DNA from: Caproicibacterium lactatifermentans
GTDB lineage: Bacteria; Bacillota; Clostridia; Oscillospirales; Acutalibacteraceae
DNA: 64,000 nt
Reading direction: 5' to 3'
Assembly (NCBI RefSeq): GCF_013315815.1
Contig: NZ_CP046051.1
Coordinates: 1,302,001 to 1,366,000, forward strand
A program made the translations under genes and the position numbers. Positions 8,534-17,314 of the stretch are shown piece after piece. Numbering within the stretch: position 1 is the first letter of the stretch; each line of letters begins with the position of its first letter. A model generated the notes under the pieces. The model had not been told where the DNA came from. It saw only the letters and a list, made by a program, of their open reading frames with translations, and made no database searches.

Positions 8534-8569
8534 ATAATGCAATTAAAGAAAATAATGGAGGATAGAGCT

Positions 8570-9442
8570 ATGGAAAACCGGTATGAGCTGAACAAAGACC
8601 TTGCACAGATGCTGAAGGGCGGCGTCATTATGGACGTTACATCCCCGGAACAGGCCAAAATTGCGGAACAGGCTGGTGCCTGTGCGGTGATGGCGCTGGA
8701 ACGCATTCCTGCCGATATTCGGGCCGCCGGCGGTGTTTCCCGTATGAGTGACCCCAAAATGATTCGCAGCATTCAGCAGGCTGTGTCCATTCCTGTGATG
8801 GCCAAAGTGCGTATTGGGCACTTTGTAGAAGCCCAAATTTTGCAGGCAATTGAAATAGACTTCATCGATGAAAGTGAAGTGCTCTCCCCTGCCGATGATG
8901 TCTATCATATCGACAAAACAAAGTTTCAAGTCCCCTTTGTCTGCGGCGCAAAGGACCTCGGTGAAGCACTGCGGCGCATTGCGGAAGGTGCTTCCATGAT
9001 TCGCACCAAAGGGGAACCCGGCACGGGAGATGTTGTACAGGCCGTGCGGCATATGCGGAAAATGAACAGTGAAATTCGCCGCATTCAAAGTATGCGGGAA
9101 GATGAACTGTACGAGGCCGCCAAACAGCTGGAGGTCCCCTACCGTATGGTACGCTCGGTACACGATAACGGCCGTCTGCCTGTTGTCAACTTTGCGGCCG
9201 GCGGCATTGCAACTCCGGCGGACGCCGCGCTGATGATGCAGCTGGGCGCTGAAGGCGTATTTGTCGGTTCCGGCATTTTTAAATCCGGCAACCCTGCCAA
9301 ACGTGCTTCTGCTATCGTAAAAGCTGTGACAAATTACAAGGACCCCAAAATGCTCGCTGAACTTTCCACGGACTTGGGTGAAGCAATGGTCGGCATTAAC
9401 GCAGATGAAATTGCGCTGTTAATGGCGGAACGCGGCAAATAA
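8570..9442 (+). CDS. pdxS: Pyridoxal 5'-phosphate synthase, lyase subunit
   Basis: Makes pyridoxal 5'-phosphate from ribose 5-phosphate, glyceraldehyde 3-phosphate and ammonia, as the 12-subunit core of the PdxS-PdxT complex in the DXP-independent pathway. 290 aa, the family length. The (beta/alpha)8 barrel shows the catalytic Lys in VMAKVRIGH (Lys79) and the phosphate-binding [27 protein letters not shown] in outline. I chose the ATG at 8570 behind GGAGGA; the frame is open further upstream from 8501, but that part lies in the promoter. pdxT follows after 15 bases. Confidence 0.97.
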   Translation: MENRYELNKDLAQMLKGGVIMDVTSPEQAKIAEQAGACAVMALERIPADIRAAGGVSRMSDPKMIRSIQQAVSIPVMAKVRIGHFVEAQILQAIEIDFIDESEVLSPADDVYHIDKTKFQVPFVCGAKDLGEALRRIAEGASMIRTKGEPGTGDVVQAVRHMRKMNSEIRRIQSMREDELYEAAKQLEVPYRMVRSVHDNGRLPVVNFAAGGIATPADAALMMQLGAEGVFVGSGIFKSGNPAKRASAIVKAVTNYKDPKMLAELSTDLGEAMVGINADEIALLMAERGK

Positions 9443-9457
9443 GGAGGCACTGTAAAA

Positions 9458-10039
9458 ATGAAAATAGGTGTTTTTGCACTGCAGGGTGCTTTTGCGGAAC
9501 ACAGTGCCATGCTGCACCGTCTGGGTGTGGAAAGCCGTGAAATTCGTCAGCGTGCAGATATGAACGATTCTTTTGATGGGTTTATTCTTCCCGGCGGTGA
9601 AAGCACAGTCATGCGTAAACTGCTGCTGGAACTCGGTCTGCAACAGCCGCTTTCAGAACAGCTTGACCACGGTGTACCGATTTTCGGAACCTGTGCCGGT
9701 CTGCTGCTGCTTGCAAAGCAGGTGGAAAATGGACCCACCTGTCTTTCCCGAATGGACATTGCGGCAAAGCGGAATGCCTATGGGCGGCAGTTGGGCAGCT
9801 TCACAACTGTAGCACCGTTCGCTGGCATTGACAGCATCCCAATGACGTTTATCCGTGCGCCCTATATTTCCCGCACCTTTGGTGCCGCCCAGCCGTTGGC
9901 CGAAGTAAACGGCAAAATCGTTGCCGCACAGCAGGGAAATATGCTGGTCACCGCGTTCCACCCGGAATTAACCGCGGATACACGTGTGCACGCATATTTT
10001 CTGGACATGGTCAGACGGGCCGCACAAAAAGCCTCCTAA
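9458..10039 (+). CDS. pdxT: Pyridoxal 5'-phosphate synthase, glutaminase subunit
   Basis: Class I glutamine amidotransferase that releases ammonia from glutamine and channels it to PdxS. 193 aa. The GGESTVMRKLL oxyanion segment, nucleophile Cys79 in GTCAGL and the His/Glu pair in FHPEL (about residue 168) are all present. ATG behind AAGGAGG, 15 bases after pdxS, so the two are co-transcribed. No terminator is obvious directly after it on the plus strand. Confidence 0.96.
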   Translation: MKIGVFALQGAFAEHSAMLHRLGVESREIRQRADMNDSFDGFILPGGESTVMRKLLLELGLQQPLSEQLDHGVPIFGTCAGLLLLAKQVENGPTCLSRMDIAAKRNAYGRQLGSFTTVAPFAGIDSIPMTFIRAPYISRTFGAAQPLAEVNGKIVAAQQGNMLVTAFHPELTADTRVHAYFLDMVRRAAQKAS

Positions 10040-10143
10040 AATAAAATTCTCTCCATGTAAAAGGCCGCGCCTTACCATTGCTGTGGATAAAAAATCCGAG
10101 GACTTCTTTGAATAAAATTTTCCATATGCATTTGGCATGATAA

Positions 10144-10182
10144 AAAGCTGAAATCCCTTGAAATCTCCGGGATTTCGGCTTT
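10144..10182 (-). terminator. Terminator of the truncated MerR unit
   Basis: Read on the minus strand, AAAGCCGAAATCCC pairs (one G-U-type mismatch) with GGGATTTCAGCTTT, followed by TT and an AT-rich run. It begins two bases after the remnant's stop codon. Confidence 0.75.
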
Positions 10183-10184
10183 AA

Positions 10185-10292
10185 CTATAATATATGCTCA
10201 GTTTGCACAAATAGGCCGATTTCATCATAATAGTGCAAAGTGCGAACCGAAACACCTGTCAGCTTTGCAACCTCGTTTATTTTCAATTCCAA
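10185..10292 (-). pseudogene. MerR-family regulator reduced to its HTH
   Basis: Thirty-five codons from a TTG behind GGGG: KINEVAKLTGVSVRTLHYYD plus EIGLF, the classic N-terminal helix-turn-helix of TipA/BmrR-like MerR regulators. The wing, dimer coiled coil and effector domain are gone; a stop follows and then a terminator at once. The upstream promoter/operator is preserved. An internal deletion is the simplest explanation. Too short to be a working MerR protein. Confidence 0.75.
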
Positions 10293-10341
10293 CTGTCCCC
10301 ATCTTTTTACATCTCTCGTGTTATGTTCAAACCATCATCAT

Positions 10342-10372
10342 ACTTTACACTATTACGTAACGTAACAGTCAA
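10342..10372 (-). promoter_or_regulatory. MerR-type promoter with palindromic operator
   Basis: Minus strand: TTGACT (10367-10372), then TAAAGT (10342-10347) after 19 bases or TGTAAA (10344-10349) after 17. In the spacer lies TTACGT-A-ACGTAA (10353-10365), a perfect 6-bp inverted repeat. A stretched 19-base spacer holding a palindrome is the hallmark of MerR-controlled promoters. It drives the MerR remnant. Confidence 0.7.
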
Positions 10373-10427
10373 TAGTTTTAGAGAAAGTTTTAAAAATAAA
10401 GAAAGAGTCTGCTTCGGGATAATATAA

Positions 10428-10461
10428 AAATGACAGATAATCCGAGGACTACCTGTCATTT
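10428..10461 (-). terminator. Terminator downstream of the ABC exporter cluster
   Basis: Minus strand: AAATGACAG pairs with CTGTCATTT, followed by TTTATATT. It lies about 220 bases after the last cluster gene. Confidence 0.75.
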
Positions 10462-10679
10462 GAAATAAACTATATTAAATTATAAGTCTCCTGCTGTGAT
10501 TCCCACTCGGTGTTTGAAAATCCAATCTGATTCCAAACAATTGATATATATAATTTTTTGTGCTCATATAAACCTTTTGTACTTTTACAAATAACGATTA
10601 TCAGAAAAATGCACTTAATATGTACTTCACAACTGGAACGATAGACTGGACCAACTGTCTATGGATACCCAAACAGATA

Positions 10680-11373
10680 TCATGCTCCTGTTTCGGCAAT
10701 TTTCAGTTCCTGGAGTACTTGCTCCTTTATTTGATAATACTCATCAATCTGTTGCTGGCTGGAAGCAAATAGGGACTCTCCAGCCAGTGTCTGCAGATTC
10801 GGACTTTTGGCATCCTTGTCACTTGATAAAAAAGTCTTTTTTGCACTTCCAAGTAAGAAGCAGCCTGCAGGACTGTTTGTAACAGGATAATATTGTCTTT
10901 GTTGAAAATCATTCAGTTTTCTTGCCTTATCAAAAGGTAATTTTTTAAGCAACACAAGATATTCCGAATTTTTTTGCAATGGAATCCACATTGGCATATT
11001 ACAATTTAAAAAATTTCGTTTTTTGAAAGACGGACATACTTTCTGTTAAAATAATATTCTGCCCTTCCTTTTGTATGTTGCCCTTATAAATTTTTTGCAC
11101 ATGAATGGTTGAATATAAGCCGTTATCCCGAACCAGTCGTTCTCCATTGAATTGAACTCGTGCAATTAAATCAGCCTGCTTTACTAAATCGTTCGTATTT
11201 TTCACACCTGCATCTTTAAAAACTGTTTCCCAACTTTTTTCTGTAACCGGCAAATAAAGATAAGAAGAAATTTCATTTTTCACACTGTCCGTATAGGAAA
11301 AACGAATGATTCCCGCAAAGACGACGCAAGCCAAGCATAGAGCCGCAGGTATCAGATACCATTTCCACTTCAT
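10680..11373 (-). pseudogene. Membrane-anchored protein of the ABC cluster, frameshifted
   Basis: Two reading frames join into one protein. The first (11373-10999) has an N-terminal membrane helix and ends ...TESMSVFQKTKFFKL; the second (to 10680) continues NMPMWIPLQKNSEYLVLLKKL in a different frame. The break falls in runs of A and T (about 10998-11030), where one added or lost base would explain it. Combined length about 230 aa, an extracytoplasmic protein with an unrecognised domain. Its ATG overlaps the ABC ATPase stop (ATGA), so it was the last gene of that operon. Confidence 0.65.
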
Positions 11374-12017
11374 TCCTGCAGTTCGCCTTCTTCCAATTTG
11401 CCATCTGTCATTTTATAGTACTGGTCGCACATCTGTTTAAGATCTTCCCTATTATGGCTTGCAATCAAAATAGTTGCCCCGCGTTTCTGTTCCTCACGAA
11501 TCAAATGTCGCACGGCTTCCACTGCTTCTTCGTCCAAAGCATTTGTTGGTTCATCCAGAATAATTAGCTCTGGTTTTTCCATTACCACTTGCGCAATTGC
11601 AAGACGCTGTTTCATACCGAGCGAGTATTTTTTATAGGTGCGCTTGTCCTCCGGGTTCAATCCTACACGGCGAATGCTTTCTTTAATCTCCTCATCTGAA
11701 ATAATGTGGCGGATGGACGCCAGCACCTGCAAATTTTCAAAACCTGTGTAATAAGGCCAAAATCCAACATTCTCTATAATTAGTCCCATACTTTCAGGAA
11801 ACGAGATTTCTTTTCCTAATTCTTTTCCAAACACCTTAACACTGCCTTCTGTTGGATGAATTAAACCGGAAACTGCACGAAACAGCATGGATTTTCCAGA
11901 GCCATTGTGACCGTAAAATTCGTAGCTTCCTCCTGTCTCCAGCGTTAAGTTAATATTGGATAATACTGTTTGGCCTTTTATTGTTTTTGACATATTCTGA
12001 ATCTCAATCGCGGTCAT
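11370..12017 (-). CDS. ABC transporter ATP-binding protein
   Basis: 215 aa ATPase of an ABC-2 type exporter. Walker A GHNGSGKS (about residue 37), signature YSLGMKQRLAIAQ (about 130), Walker B LIILDEPTNALD (about 150) and the switch His in LIASHNRED are all intact. Start at the ATG 12017 behind AAGGGGA; its ATGA overlaps the permease stop, so it is translationally coupled. The cluster has three or four small permease genes, like lantibiotic-immunity or CcmA-type exporters. The ATPase itself looks functional, but two of its permease partners are broken. Confidence 0.88.
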   Translation of the reverse strand: MTAIEIQNMSKTIKGQTVLSNINLTLETGGSYEFYGHNGSGKSMLFRAVSGLIHPTEGSVKVFGKELGKEISFPESMGLIIENVGFWPYYTGFENLQVLASIRHIISDEEIKESIRRVGLNPEDKRTYKKYSLGMKQRLAIAQVVMEKPELIILDEPTNALDEEAVEAVRHLIREEQKRGATILIASHNREDLKQMCDQYYKMTDGKLEEGELQE

Positions 12018-12808
12018 GCAGATTCCCCTTTCACGAGTTCGATTAGGTCTTTTTTCTGTAAAATAACAGCTGATAGGACATAAGAAACAACAAACAAAAC
12101 TGCCATCCATATCATAGAAAAAGCAGTGGTAAATCCCTTGAGTGGCTTATCCCAAAGATTTGCAAGCGGGCTGTCGCTGTGCCAGATATACATCTGGCTA
12201 CTGGGCGGCAGTAATGAAAGAATTAAATTAATTTGTGAACTCTTATTATAAAATAATACTCCCAGTGCCAAACTGGCAGCATAAAAAATTAGAAGCAGTA
12301 AAAAAGATTTGCTTCTGCCAATCGACAACGAAGCAAAATTCTGAACAAACAGCATAAAAAACATCGACACCGTTTGAAATAAGAACAGCCGTCCATATAT
12401 ACTCATACTTTCCGAAGATAGAGTGAATCCACCCACCGTTCCAAAAAGAAAACTGAGGACAAAAATCAGCAACCATAAAACAACAACTTTCATTAAAAGT
12501 TCCACTGCTTTTTTCAGCAACCAACGTTGCTTGCTGCCAACCCTTGTAAAAACATACACAAAGTTAATCTCGTAATCTGCCAAAAACACGCCTGAAAAGA
12601 TATAAAAGACAACAATTTCCGGGACAATTTGCAACAAAACCTGTGATATATCTGTACCATAAACAACGATACCCATAAAATTCTGTATAAAATACTGTTC
12701 CATATGGCTGTCCTGCACCGTGGATAAATTGCGAACCATAATAAATAAAAACAGAGCCGCAGCTGCCAAACACTCTAAAAAATCACGTAAATATTTCTTT
12801 CGGCGCAT
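12014..12808 (-). CDS. ABC-2 type permease subunit, intact
   Basis: 264 aa with about six hydrophobic segments and no soluble domain, as in ABC-2 exporter permeases. Starts with basic MRRKKYLRDF and ends coupled to the ATPase. No sequence motif names the substrate. It is the only full-length permease of the cluster; the two genes upstream are frameshifted. Confidence 0.75.
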   Translation of the reverse strand: MRRKKYLRDFLECLAAAALFLFIMVRNLSTVQDSHMEQYFIQNFMGIVVYGTDISQVLLQIVPEIVVFYIFSGVFLADYEINFVYVFTRVGSKQRWLLKKAVELLMKVVVLWLLIFVLSFLFGTVGGFTLSSESMSIYGRLFLFQTVSMFFMLFVQNFASLSIGRSKSFLLLLIFYAASLALGVLFYNKSSQINLILSLLPPSSQMYIWHSDSPLANLWDKPLKGFTTAFSMIWMAVLFVVSYVLSAVILQKKDLIELVKGESA

Positions 12809-12809
12809 A

Positions 12810-13540
12810 CTAGGATACCTCTTTTTTCAGGCTGTCCACATGGTCAGACATTACCGGAAGTAATAGAAATAGCCCCACCGTCAAACCAACCAGCAACAAC
12901 AACTCTGGCAGAAAGTCATCCATAAAAGGTGGTGCAACACAAATAGTTTTCAAAAAGAATTTGAGGTCTATAAGTGCTTTTGTAGATGAAACCACATAAT
13001 CCAACAACACGAATGCATACACTACTGCAGCACCTAATACACTATTTCTTCCAATAAAAGTAATCGCGCAAAATAGAATATCCATCAAAAGAAAAGTCAA
13101 CACTTGCAGGATAAATCCCTGCAGTAAAAAGGTTCTCTGTCCCCGCATACCGCTCCACTGGCCTGCAACTGCCAGTCGAAGGAAAAGCAACAGATACAGA
13201 TAAATTACATAAGCAGCGCTTTCCAACAGCATCACTTTCAACCACTGGCACCAAAACTTCTGATTGCTTCCAAATCGGACACGCACAGCAGAATTCAGGA
13301 AAAAGTCTTGACTAAAAAGCAGGCAGAGAATAAAAAATGGAACCTCAATAAATGCAACGCTCCACATTCCAAAAACAGATTCATAAGTAGCGTCGAAGAA
13401 AACAAATTTTCCTTCGTCCCAAGTTGCTGCATTTAATAAATCAGAGAATAAAGGAATAAGGAAAAATAGAGCGGCAAAAGTACTACGATAGCCCACAACT
13501 TTCGCTCACGAATTCGCAGTTCTAGATATTTTTTTATCAT
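12810..13540 (-). pseudogene. ABC-2 type permease subunit, frameshifted near its start
   Basis: The natural start is the ATG at 13540 (MIKKYLELRIRERKLWAIVV), coupled to the previous gene by ATGA and preceded by AGAAGGATGA. That frame stops near 13433. A second frame, open from about 13508 to 12810, carries the rest of the protein (about 220 aa, six hydrophobic segments, LNAATWDEGKF onward). A one-base-type shift between 13436 and 13508 joins them. A GTG at 13496 could start the second frame but lacks a binding site. Probably inactive. Confidence 0.65.
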
Positions 13541-14417
13541 AACGACTCATCCTTCTGAAAGCGCTTGTACAACACCACAAGTAGTGCACAAATTCCAGCA
13601 AGCACCGCCGCAACAATTGGAAACAGCATAATGTTGCCACTTGCAAATAAAGCATAACTGGGATCCATTTTAAAGTTGAACTTCCCAATCAGGAAACCCA
13701 CAACCATCCACACAATTCCCGGCAAAGTCAGCACTAAAAAGCGACTTTTGCGTAAAAATAAGGATAGAGCAAATGCAACGACTCCAAACAAGCCAGATGT
13801 TAATGCTGGAACGAGGCAATACAAAAAATTATTTAGATATTATTTAGATACGGATGGTTTAGCTGAAATGCGGTAAAGCTGCCACCAATTGTATTGCCAA
13901 ACATATGGCTGTAATTGTCTATATATGGTCTGTCCGCAATCATATATGGTGTACTAGCAGGGCAGCAAATCAACAAAACGACCTGCTCCAAAACCAGTGG
14001 AATCAGCACAATTAGAAATGCACCTAAAAAAGAAGTCAGCAGATTGCCAAGATAATAATTTTGCTTTCCTACCCTTGGAATCACCACATTGGCAACGCCG
14101 CTCTTTCGGTCATCAAAGCTGTGATATGCATAGGCTAATGCAGCAAGGAAAGGCATTGCCATTCTCACAAAGACTTGATTCATAATTGAATTGGGAAATG
14201 TATTTCCCCCATAACTATCGCCCCAATAAAAACCAGTCCCATTCGGTCCCCAGTAAACATAAGCTGGATTTAAATATGTAACATCGGTTTTATAAAATGA
14301 AAATAGACAAAAGAAAAGCACACCAAAAATAAGTGCGAAAGACAGCAACAATGCAAAATAAAATTCTCTACATCGCATCATGTCTTTAAAATCTCGTTTC
14401 AATTCTTGCCGTAACAT
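13537..14417 (-). pseudogene. ABC-2 type permease split by an 11-bp tandem duplication
   Basis: Start ATG 14417 behind GGGAGG. The first frame (MLRQELKRDFKDMMRCREFY, several helices) ends ...LNHPYLNNI-stop at 13833; a second frame begins at once with FLYCLVPALTSGLFG and runs to 13537 through three more helices. Exactly at the junction the 11-base unit at 13828-13838 is repeated at 13839-13849. Deleting one copy puts both halves in one frame, giving an intact permease of about 290 aa. Confidence 0.8.
13828..13849. repeat. Perfect 11-bp tandem duplication inside a permease gene
   Basis: ATTATTTAGAT at 13828-13838 is followed directly by an identical copy at 13839-13849. Eleven is not a multiple of three, so the duplication breaks the frame; collapse to one copy restores it. 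Confidence 0.95.
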
Positions 14418-14494
14418 AAAATTCCTCCCATAAAAGCGCATTTATAAGCATAAAGAGAGGAATTGCCTGTAAGCAATTTCTCTCTTCCAAGCTA

Positions 14495-14915
14495 CTACAT
14501 TAAATTAACCGAAATCACACGTTCCGGATAATGGAGTGTTAGATTTTTAACACAGGGATAGTTATAATGAGCATGCCCCGATCCTTTTCCCATTGTAAAT
14601 GTATCTACTACACGTTCATTGCAAACAAGTTGATATATATCCAAATATATTTTTTTGTTCCAATCAAGCTTGTCATTCAAATACGCATCTGAAACTGCAC
14701 CAACCCCTTTTTCATAATGCCCGCTAACCGGTGCAATAACCAAAGTGTTTGGTGTCCGCCATTCTTTCAGTTCACAGTTTGTCCAACCGTCACTTCCCGC
14801 AAAAGCAGGAGCAGCGTACACCGCCAATTAAAAAGAGAAGTCCCGTATTGGTAGATTCTTTTTTTCTCTTCTGTACGGAACGTTTTCGGAGCAAGTTCAT
14901 CCGCAAGTCTTTCAT
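14495..14915 (-). pseudogene. Small secreted protein with broken signal peptide
   Basis: A 110-codon frame (14827-14495) encodes AVYAAPAFAGSDGW..., the end of a signal peptide with an AXA cleavage site and a mature domain of about 100 aa. Its basic and hydrophobic part lies in another frame (ATG 14915 or 14900: MNLLRKRSVQKRKK ... GLLFLI). A shift near 14825-14835 would join them. The mature domain (WTNCELKEWRTPNT, GKGSGHAHY) is not one I recognise. A downstream TTG at 14827 could be used but would lack a signal. It lies just upstream of the permease operon. Confidence 0.5.
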
Positions 14916-15033
14916 TCCATGCTTTCAACGCATCTTTCTACCATTGTTCTTTAATATTATACCACCAATTTTTCCATTTCAAGCCAGATTGTAATAATTG
15001 GTAGATTTTTTGCTGAATAATCCGAAAAAGGCA

Positions 15034-15156
15034 CTAAAAATCCAAATGTATCCTGTCCAGGTAAGATAAATCTCCATGATATATTTATCGACGACCATCT
15101 GCACATTTTTCAATCCAACGCCATGCCGAAGCTTATTTGCTTTTTCTGTGATAAAT
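15034..15156 (-). pseudogene. C-terminal scrap of a GHKL histidine kinase
   Basis: Minus-strand frames give FITEKANKLRHGVGLKNVQM VVDKY and, after a 2-base slip in a TATAT run, HGDLSYL. This is the G-box region of AgrC/LytS-type GHKL sensor kinases (HGxGLKNVQxVVxKYxGDL). The rest of the ATPase domain is missing or scrambled. A relic of a two-component system, possibly one that once controlled the adjacent ABC exporter. Confidence 0.65.
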
Positions 15157-15176
15157 CACCGACCGCTATAATTGCG

Positions 15177-15401
15177 TCAATGGCGTATGCTTTGGATGAT
15201 ATAAAAGATAAGGCAAAGTAGTACAAGAAGAGCAAACCGGCTTAAAATATCCGTCTGTGAAAACAATTGCTTTTCCAAATTGCTACGTACAAGATTGACC
15301 ATAACAAATAAGATTAGTCTAACAAACAGAATCAGTAAAACCCACTCTTTTTCCAATTGACAGCTATACTGGACTTTTTTAATGGCAAAGCTGAACAGCA
15401 A
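15177..15401 (-). other. Unrecognised hydrophobic ORF, likely a fragment
   Basis: Seventy-four codons from a TTG, with two clear hydrophobic stretches (VLLILFVRLILFVMV and FALLVLLCLIFYII). It could be the membrane part of the kinase whose C-terminal scrap lies just downstream. No ribosome-binding site is evident and it overlaps the HTH remnant, so I do not call it a gene. Confidence 0.3.
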
Positions 15402-15507
15402 TACCGTTGCAACCTGCTTTTCTAATTTCAGTATTCATGCTCCAAATAATTTTATATGCATGGCTTTCTGGTACATTAAGCATTTTTGAAAGTTCCGCTG
15501 CAATCAT
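15379..15507 (-). pseudogene. Excisionase-like HTH protein remnant
   Basis: MIAAELSKMLNVPESHAYKI followed by IWSMNTEIRKAG, then degenerate sequence and a stop: 42 codons. It matches the layout of the small HTH proteins of Firmicute integrative elements (AxELSxxLGVSxxxAYKIIRxLNxELKxxG) but lacks the C-terminal half (the usual xGxVxxxYFxEx). It suggests that a mobile element or its edge once lay here. Confidence 0.55.
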
Positions 15508-15644
15508 GATAAATCTATTAAAACTTTATTAGAAAAATGGGAGTTTGAAAAAGAAGCATCTGTTTATCTTGATACATCATGGCACCACTGTTAAGTTGTA
15601 ATTTGCTATTAAGTGTACTCAAAATGCACTCACAAACAAAAAAG

Positions 15645-15683
15645 AACCCCAAAAGCCTAGAAAGAACAAGGCTTTTGGGGTTT
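15645..15683 (-). terminator. Terminator after guaA
   Basis: Minus strand: AAACCCCAAAAGCCT pairs perfectly with AGGCTTTTGGGGTT, followed by CTTTTTTG. Confidence 0.9.
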
Positions 15684-15690
15684 CGTTTTG

Positions 15691-17232
15691 TTATTCCCAC
15701 TCGATTGTGGCCGGAGGTTTACTGGTAATGTCATAAACCACCCGGTTAATGCCTTTTACTTCATTGATAATACGGTCGGAGGTACGCTCCAGCACAGGAT
15801 ATGGAATACGTGCCCAGTCCGCAGTCATAAAATCGCTGGTCGTAACACCGCGCAGTGCAATCGTATAATCATACGTACGTCCGTCACCCATAACGCCAAC
15901 ACTGCGCATATTAGTAAGCACTGCAAAATACTGGCTAATTTTTTTAGACAGCCCCGCTTTCGCTACCTCTTCACGGAAAATAGCATCCGCTTCCTGCAGA
16001 ACTGCAATTTTTTCAGCGGTGATTTCCCCGAGAATACGAATGCCGAGTCCTGGGCCCGGGAACGGCTGCCGCCAGACTAAGTTTTCCGGAATGCCCAGCT
16101 GTGTGCCGACTTCCCGTACTTCATCCTTAAACAAGTTCCGCAGCGGCTCAATAATGCCTTCAAAGCCAATATCTTTCGGCAGACCGCCGACATTGTGGTG
16201 GCTTTTGATAACCGCCGCATCCCCGGTGCCGCTTTCAACAACGTCCGGATAAATGGTGCCCTGACAGAGAAACTCAATCTTTCCCAATTTACGGGATTCC
16301 ATCTCAAAGGTACGGATAAAACCCTCACCAATAATTTTGCGTTTCTTTTCTGGGTCCGTTACGCCCTTCAGTTTCTCTAAAAACTGCGGGCCGGCATTGA
16401 CACGAATCAGGTTCATATCAAACTGTTTCCGGAAAACAGTTTCCACCTGGTCACCCTCATCTTTGCGCAGCATACCATGGTCCACAAAAATACAGGTTAA
16501 GTTTTTGCCGATTGCTTTATGCATCAGTACCGCCGCAACGGAACTGTCTACGCCGCCGGAAAGCGCACAGAGCACTTTCTTGCTGCCGACCTTCTCACGA
16601 ATATCTGCAACAGTCTGCTCAATAAAGGAAGACATAATCCAGTCCCCGCTGCAATCGCATACCTGAAACAGAAAATTGCGCAGAATCTGCTGACCATATT
16701 CAGTATGCTCCACTTCCGGATGGAACTGCACAGCATACAGTTTTTCTGAACGATTTTCCATGGCCGCAATCGGGCAGGTCTTTGTGGAAGCGATGGTCTC
16801 AAAGCCTTCCGGCACCTCGCTGATGTGGTCTGTGTGACTCATCCAACAAACCGAAGTTTCCGGCACTTCCTGCATCAGCGGGCTCTGCAGATTTTTAACC
16901 TGAAACGGCGTTTTTCCATATTCACGCACTTCGCTGCTGCTGACTTTACCGTTTAAAGTATAAGCCATTAACTGAGCACCATAGCAAATACCCAATACCG
17001 GAACGCCCATTTCGAAAAGCGCTTTGTCACAGTGCGGGGATTTTTCATCATACACGGACTTTGGTCCGCCAGTTAAAATAATCCCTTTATAATGCTTTTT
17101 AGCAAGTTCGGTAACAGGTGTCTTATAACTTTTAATTTCACAGTAAACTTTACATTCACGCACACGGCGTGCAATGAGCTGGCAGTACTGGCCACCAAAA
17201 TCCAGCACCAGTACGGCCTCATTCTTTACCAT
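15691..17232 (-). CDS. guaA: GMP synthase (glutamine-hydrolysing)
   Basis: Converts XMP, ATP and glutamine to GMP, the last step to guanine nucleotides. 513 aa, the full two-domain form. N-terminal class I amidotransferase with nucleophile Cys83 in GICYGAQ and His/Glu in FHPEVEH (about 170); then the ATP pyrophosphatase with the PP-loop ALSGGVDSS (about 224); then the dimer domain ending in the conserved [12 protein letters not shown] behind AAAGGGG. It lies downstream of purA with a hairpin terminator between, so it may have its own promoter or depend on read-through. Confidence 0.98.
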   Translation of the reverse strand: MVKNEAVLVLDFGGQYCQLIARRVRECKVYCEIKSYKTPVTELAKKHYKGIILTGGPKSVYDEKSPHCDKALFEMGVPVLGICYGAQLMAYTLNGKVSSSEVREYGKTPFQVKNLQSPLMQEVPETSVCWMSHTDHISEVPEGFETIASTKTCPIAAMENRSEKLYAVQFHPEVEHTEYGQQILRNFLFQVCDCSGDWIMSSFIEQTVADIREKVGSKKVLCALSGGVDSSVAAVLMHKAIGKNLTCIFVDHGMLRKDEGDQVETVFRKQFDMNLIRVNAGPQFLEKLKGVTDPEKKRKIIGEGFIRTFEMESRKLGKIEFLCQGTIYPDVVESGTGDAAVIKSHHNVGGLPKDIGFEGIIEPLRNLFKDEVREVGTQLGIPENLVWRQPFPGPGLGIRILGEITAEKIAVLQEADAIFREEVAKAGLSKKISQYFAVLTNMRSVGVMGDGRTYDYTIALRGVTTSDFMTADWARIPYPVLERTSDRIINEVKGINRVVYDITSKPPATIEWE

Positions 17233-17265
17233 CCTGATAGCCCCTTTCTCTTTTGAAATAAAAGG

Positions 17266-17298
17266 GCGTCAGCACCCGGTTCTGCCCTGTGCTGACGC
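17266..17298 (-). terminator. Terminator between purA and guaA
   Basis: Minus strand: GCGTCAGCAC pairs perfectly with GTGCTGACGC around a 13-base loop, followed by CCTTTTATTT. Confidence 0.8.
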
Positions 17299-17314
17299 TT
17301 CGATTTTATAAAAT

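Larger units (their letters stand above)
10040..10679. other. AT-rich gap holding a MerR remnant and two terminators
   Basis: No intact gene. Contents: the MerR remnant unit (10144-10372), a terminator at 10428-10461, and, on the minus strand, an open stretch of about 65 codons ending at a stop near 10480 (it contains STKGLYEHKKLY and SNTEWESQQETYNLI) that reads like the tail of a protein but has no start and no recognised family. Confidence 0.5.
14916..15644. other. Decayed AT-rich stretch with gene fragments
   Basis: No intact gene. It contains the GHKL kinase remnant, an unrecognised membrane ORF and an excisionase-like HTH remnant listed separately. The 11-mer ATTGGTAGATT occurs at 14847-14857 and again at 14997-15007, 150 bases apart. 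Confidence 0.5.
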
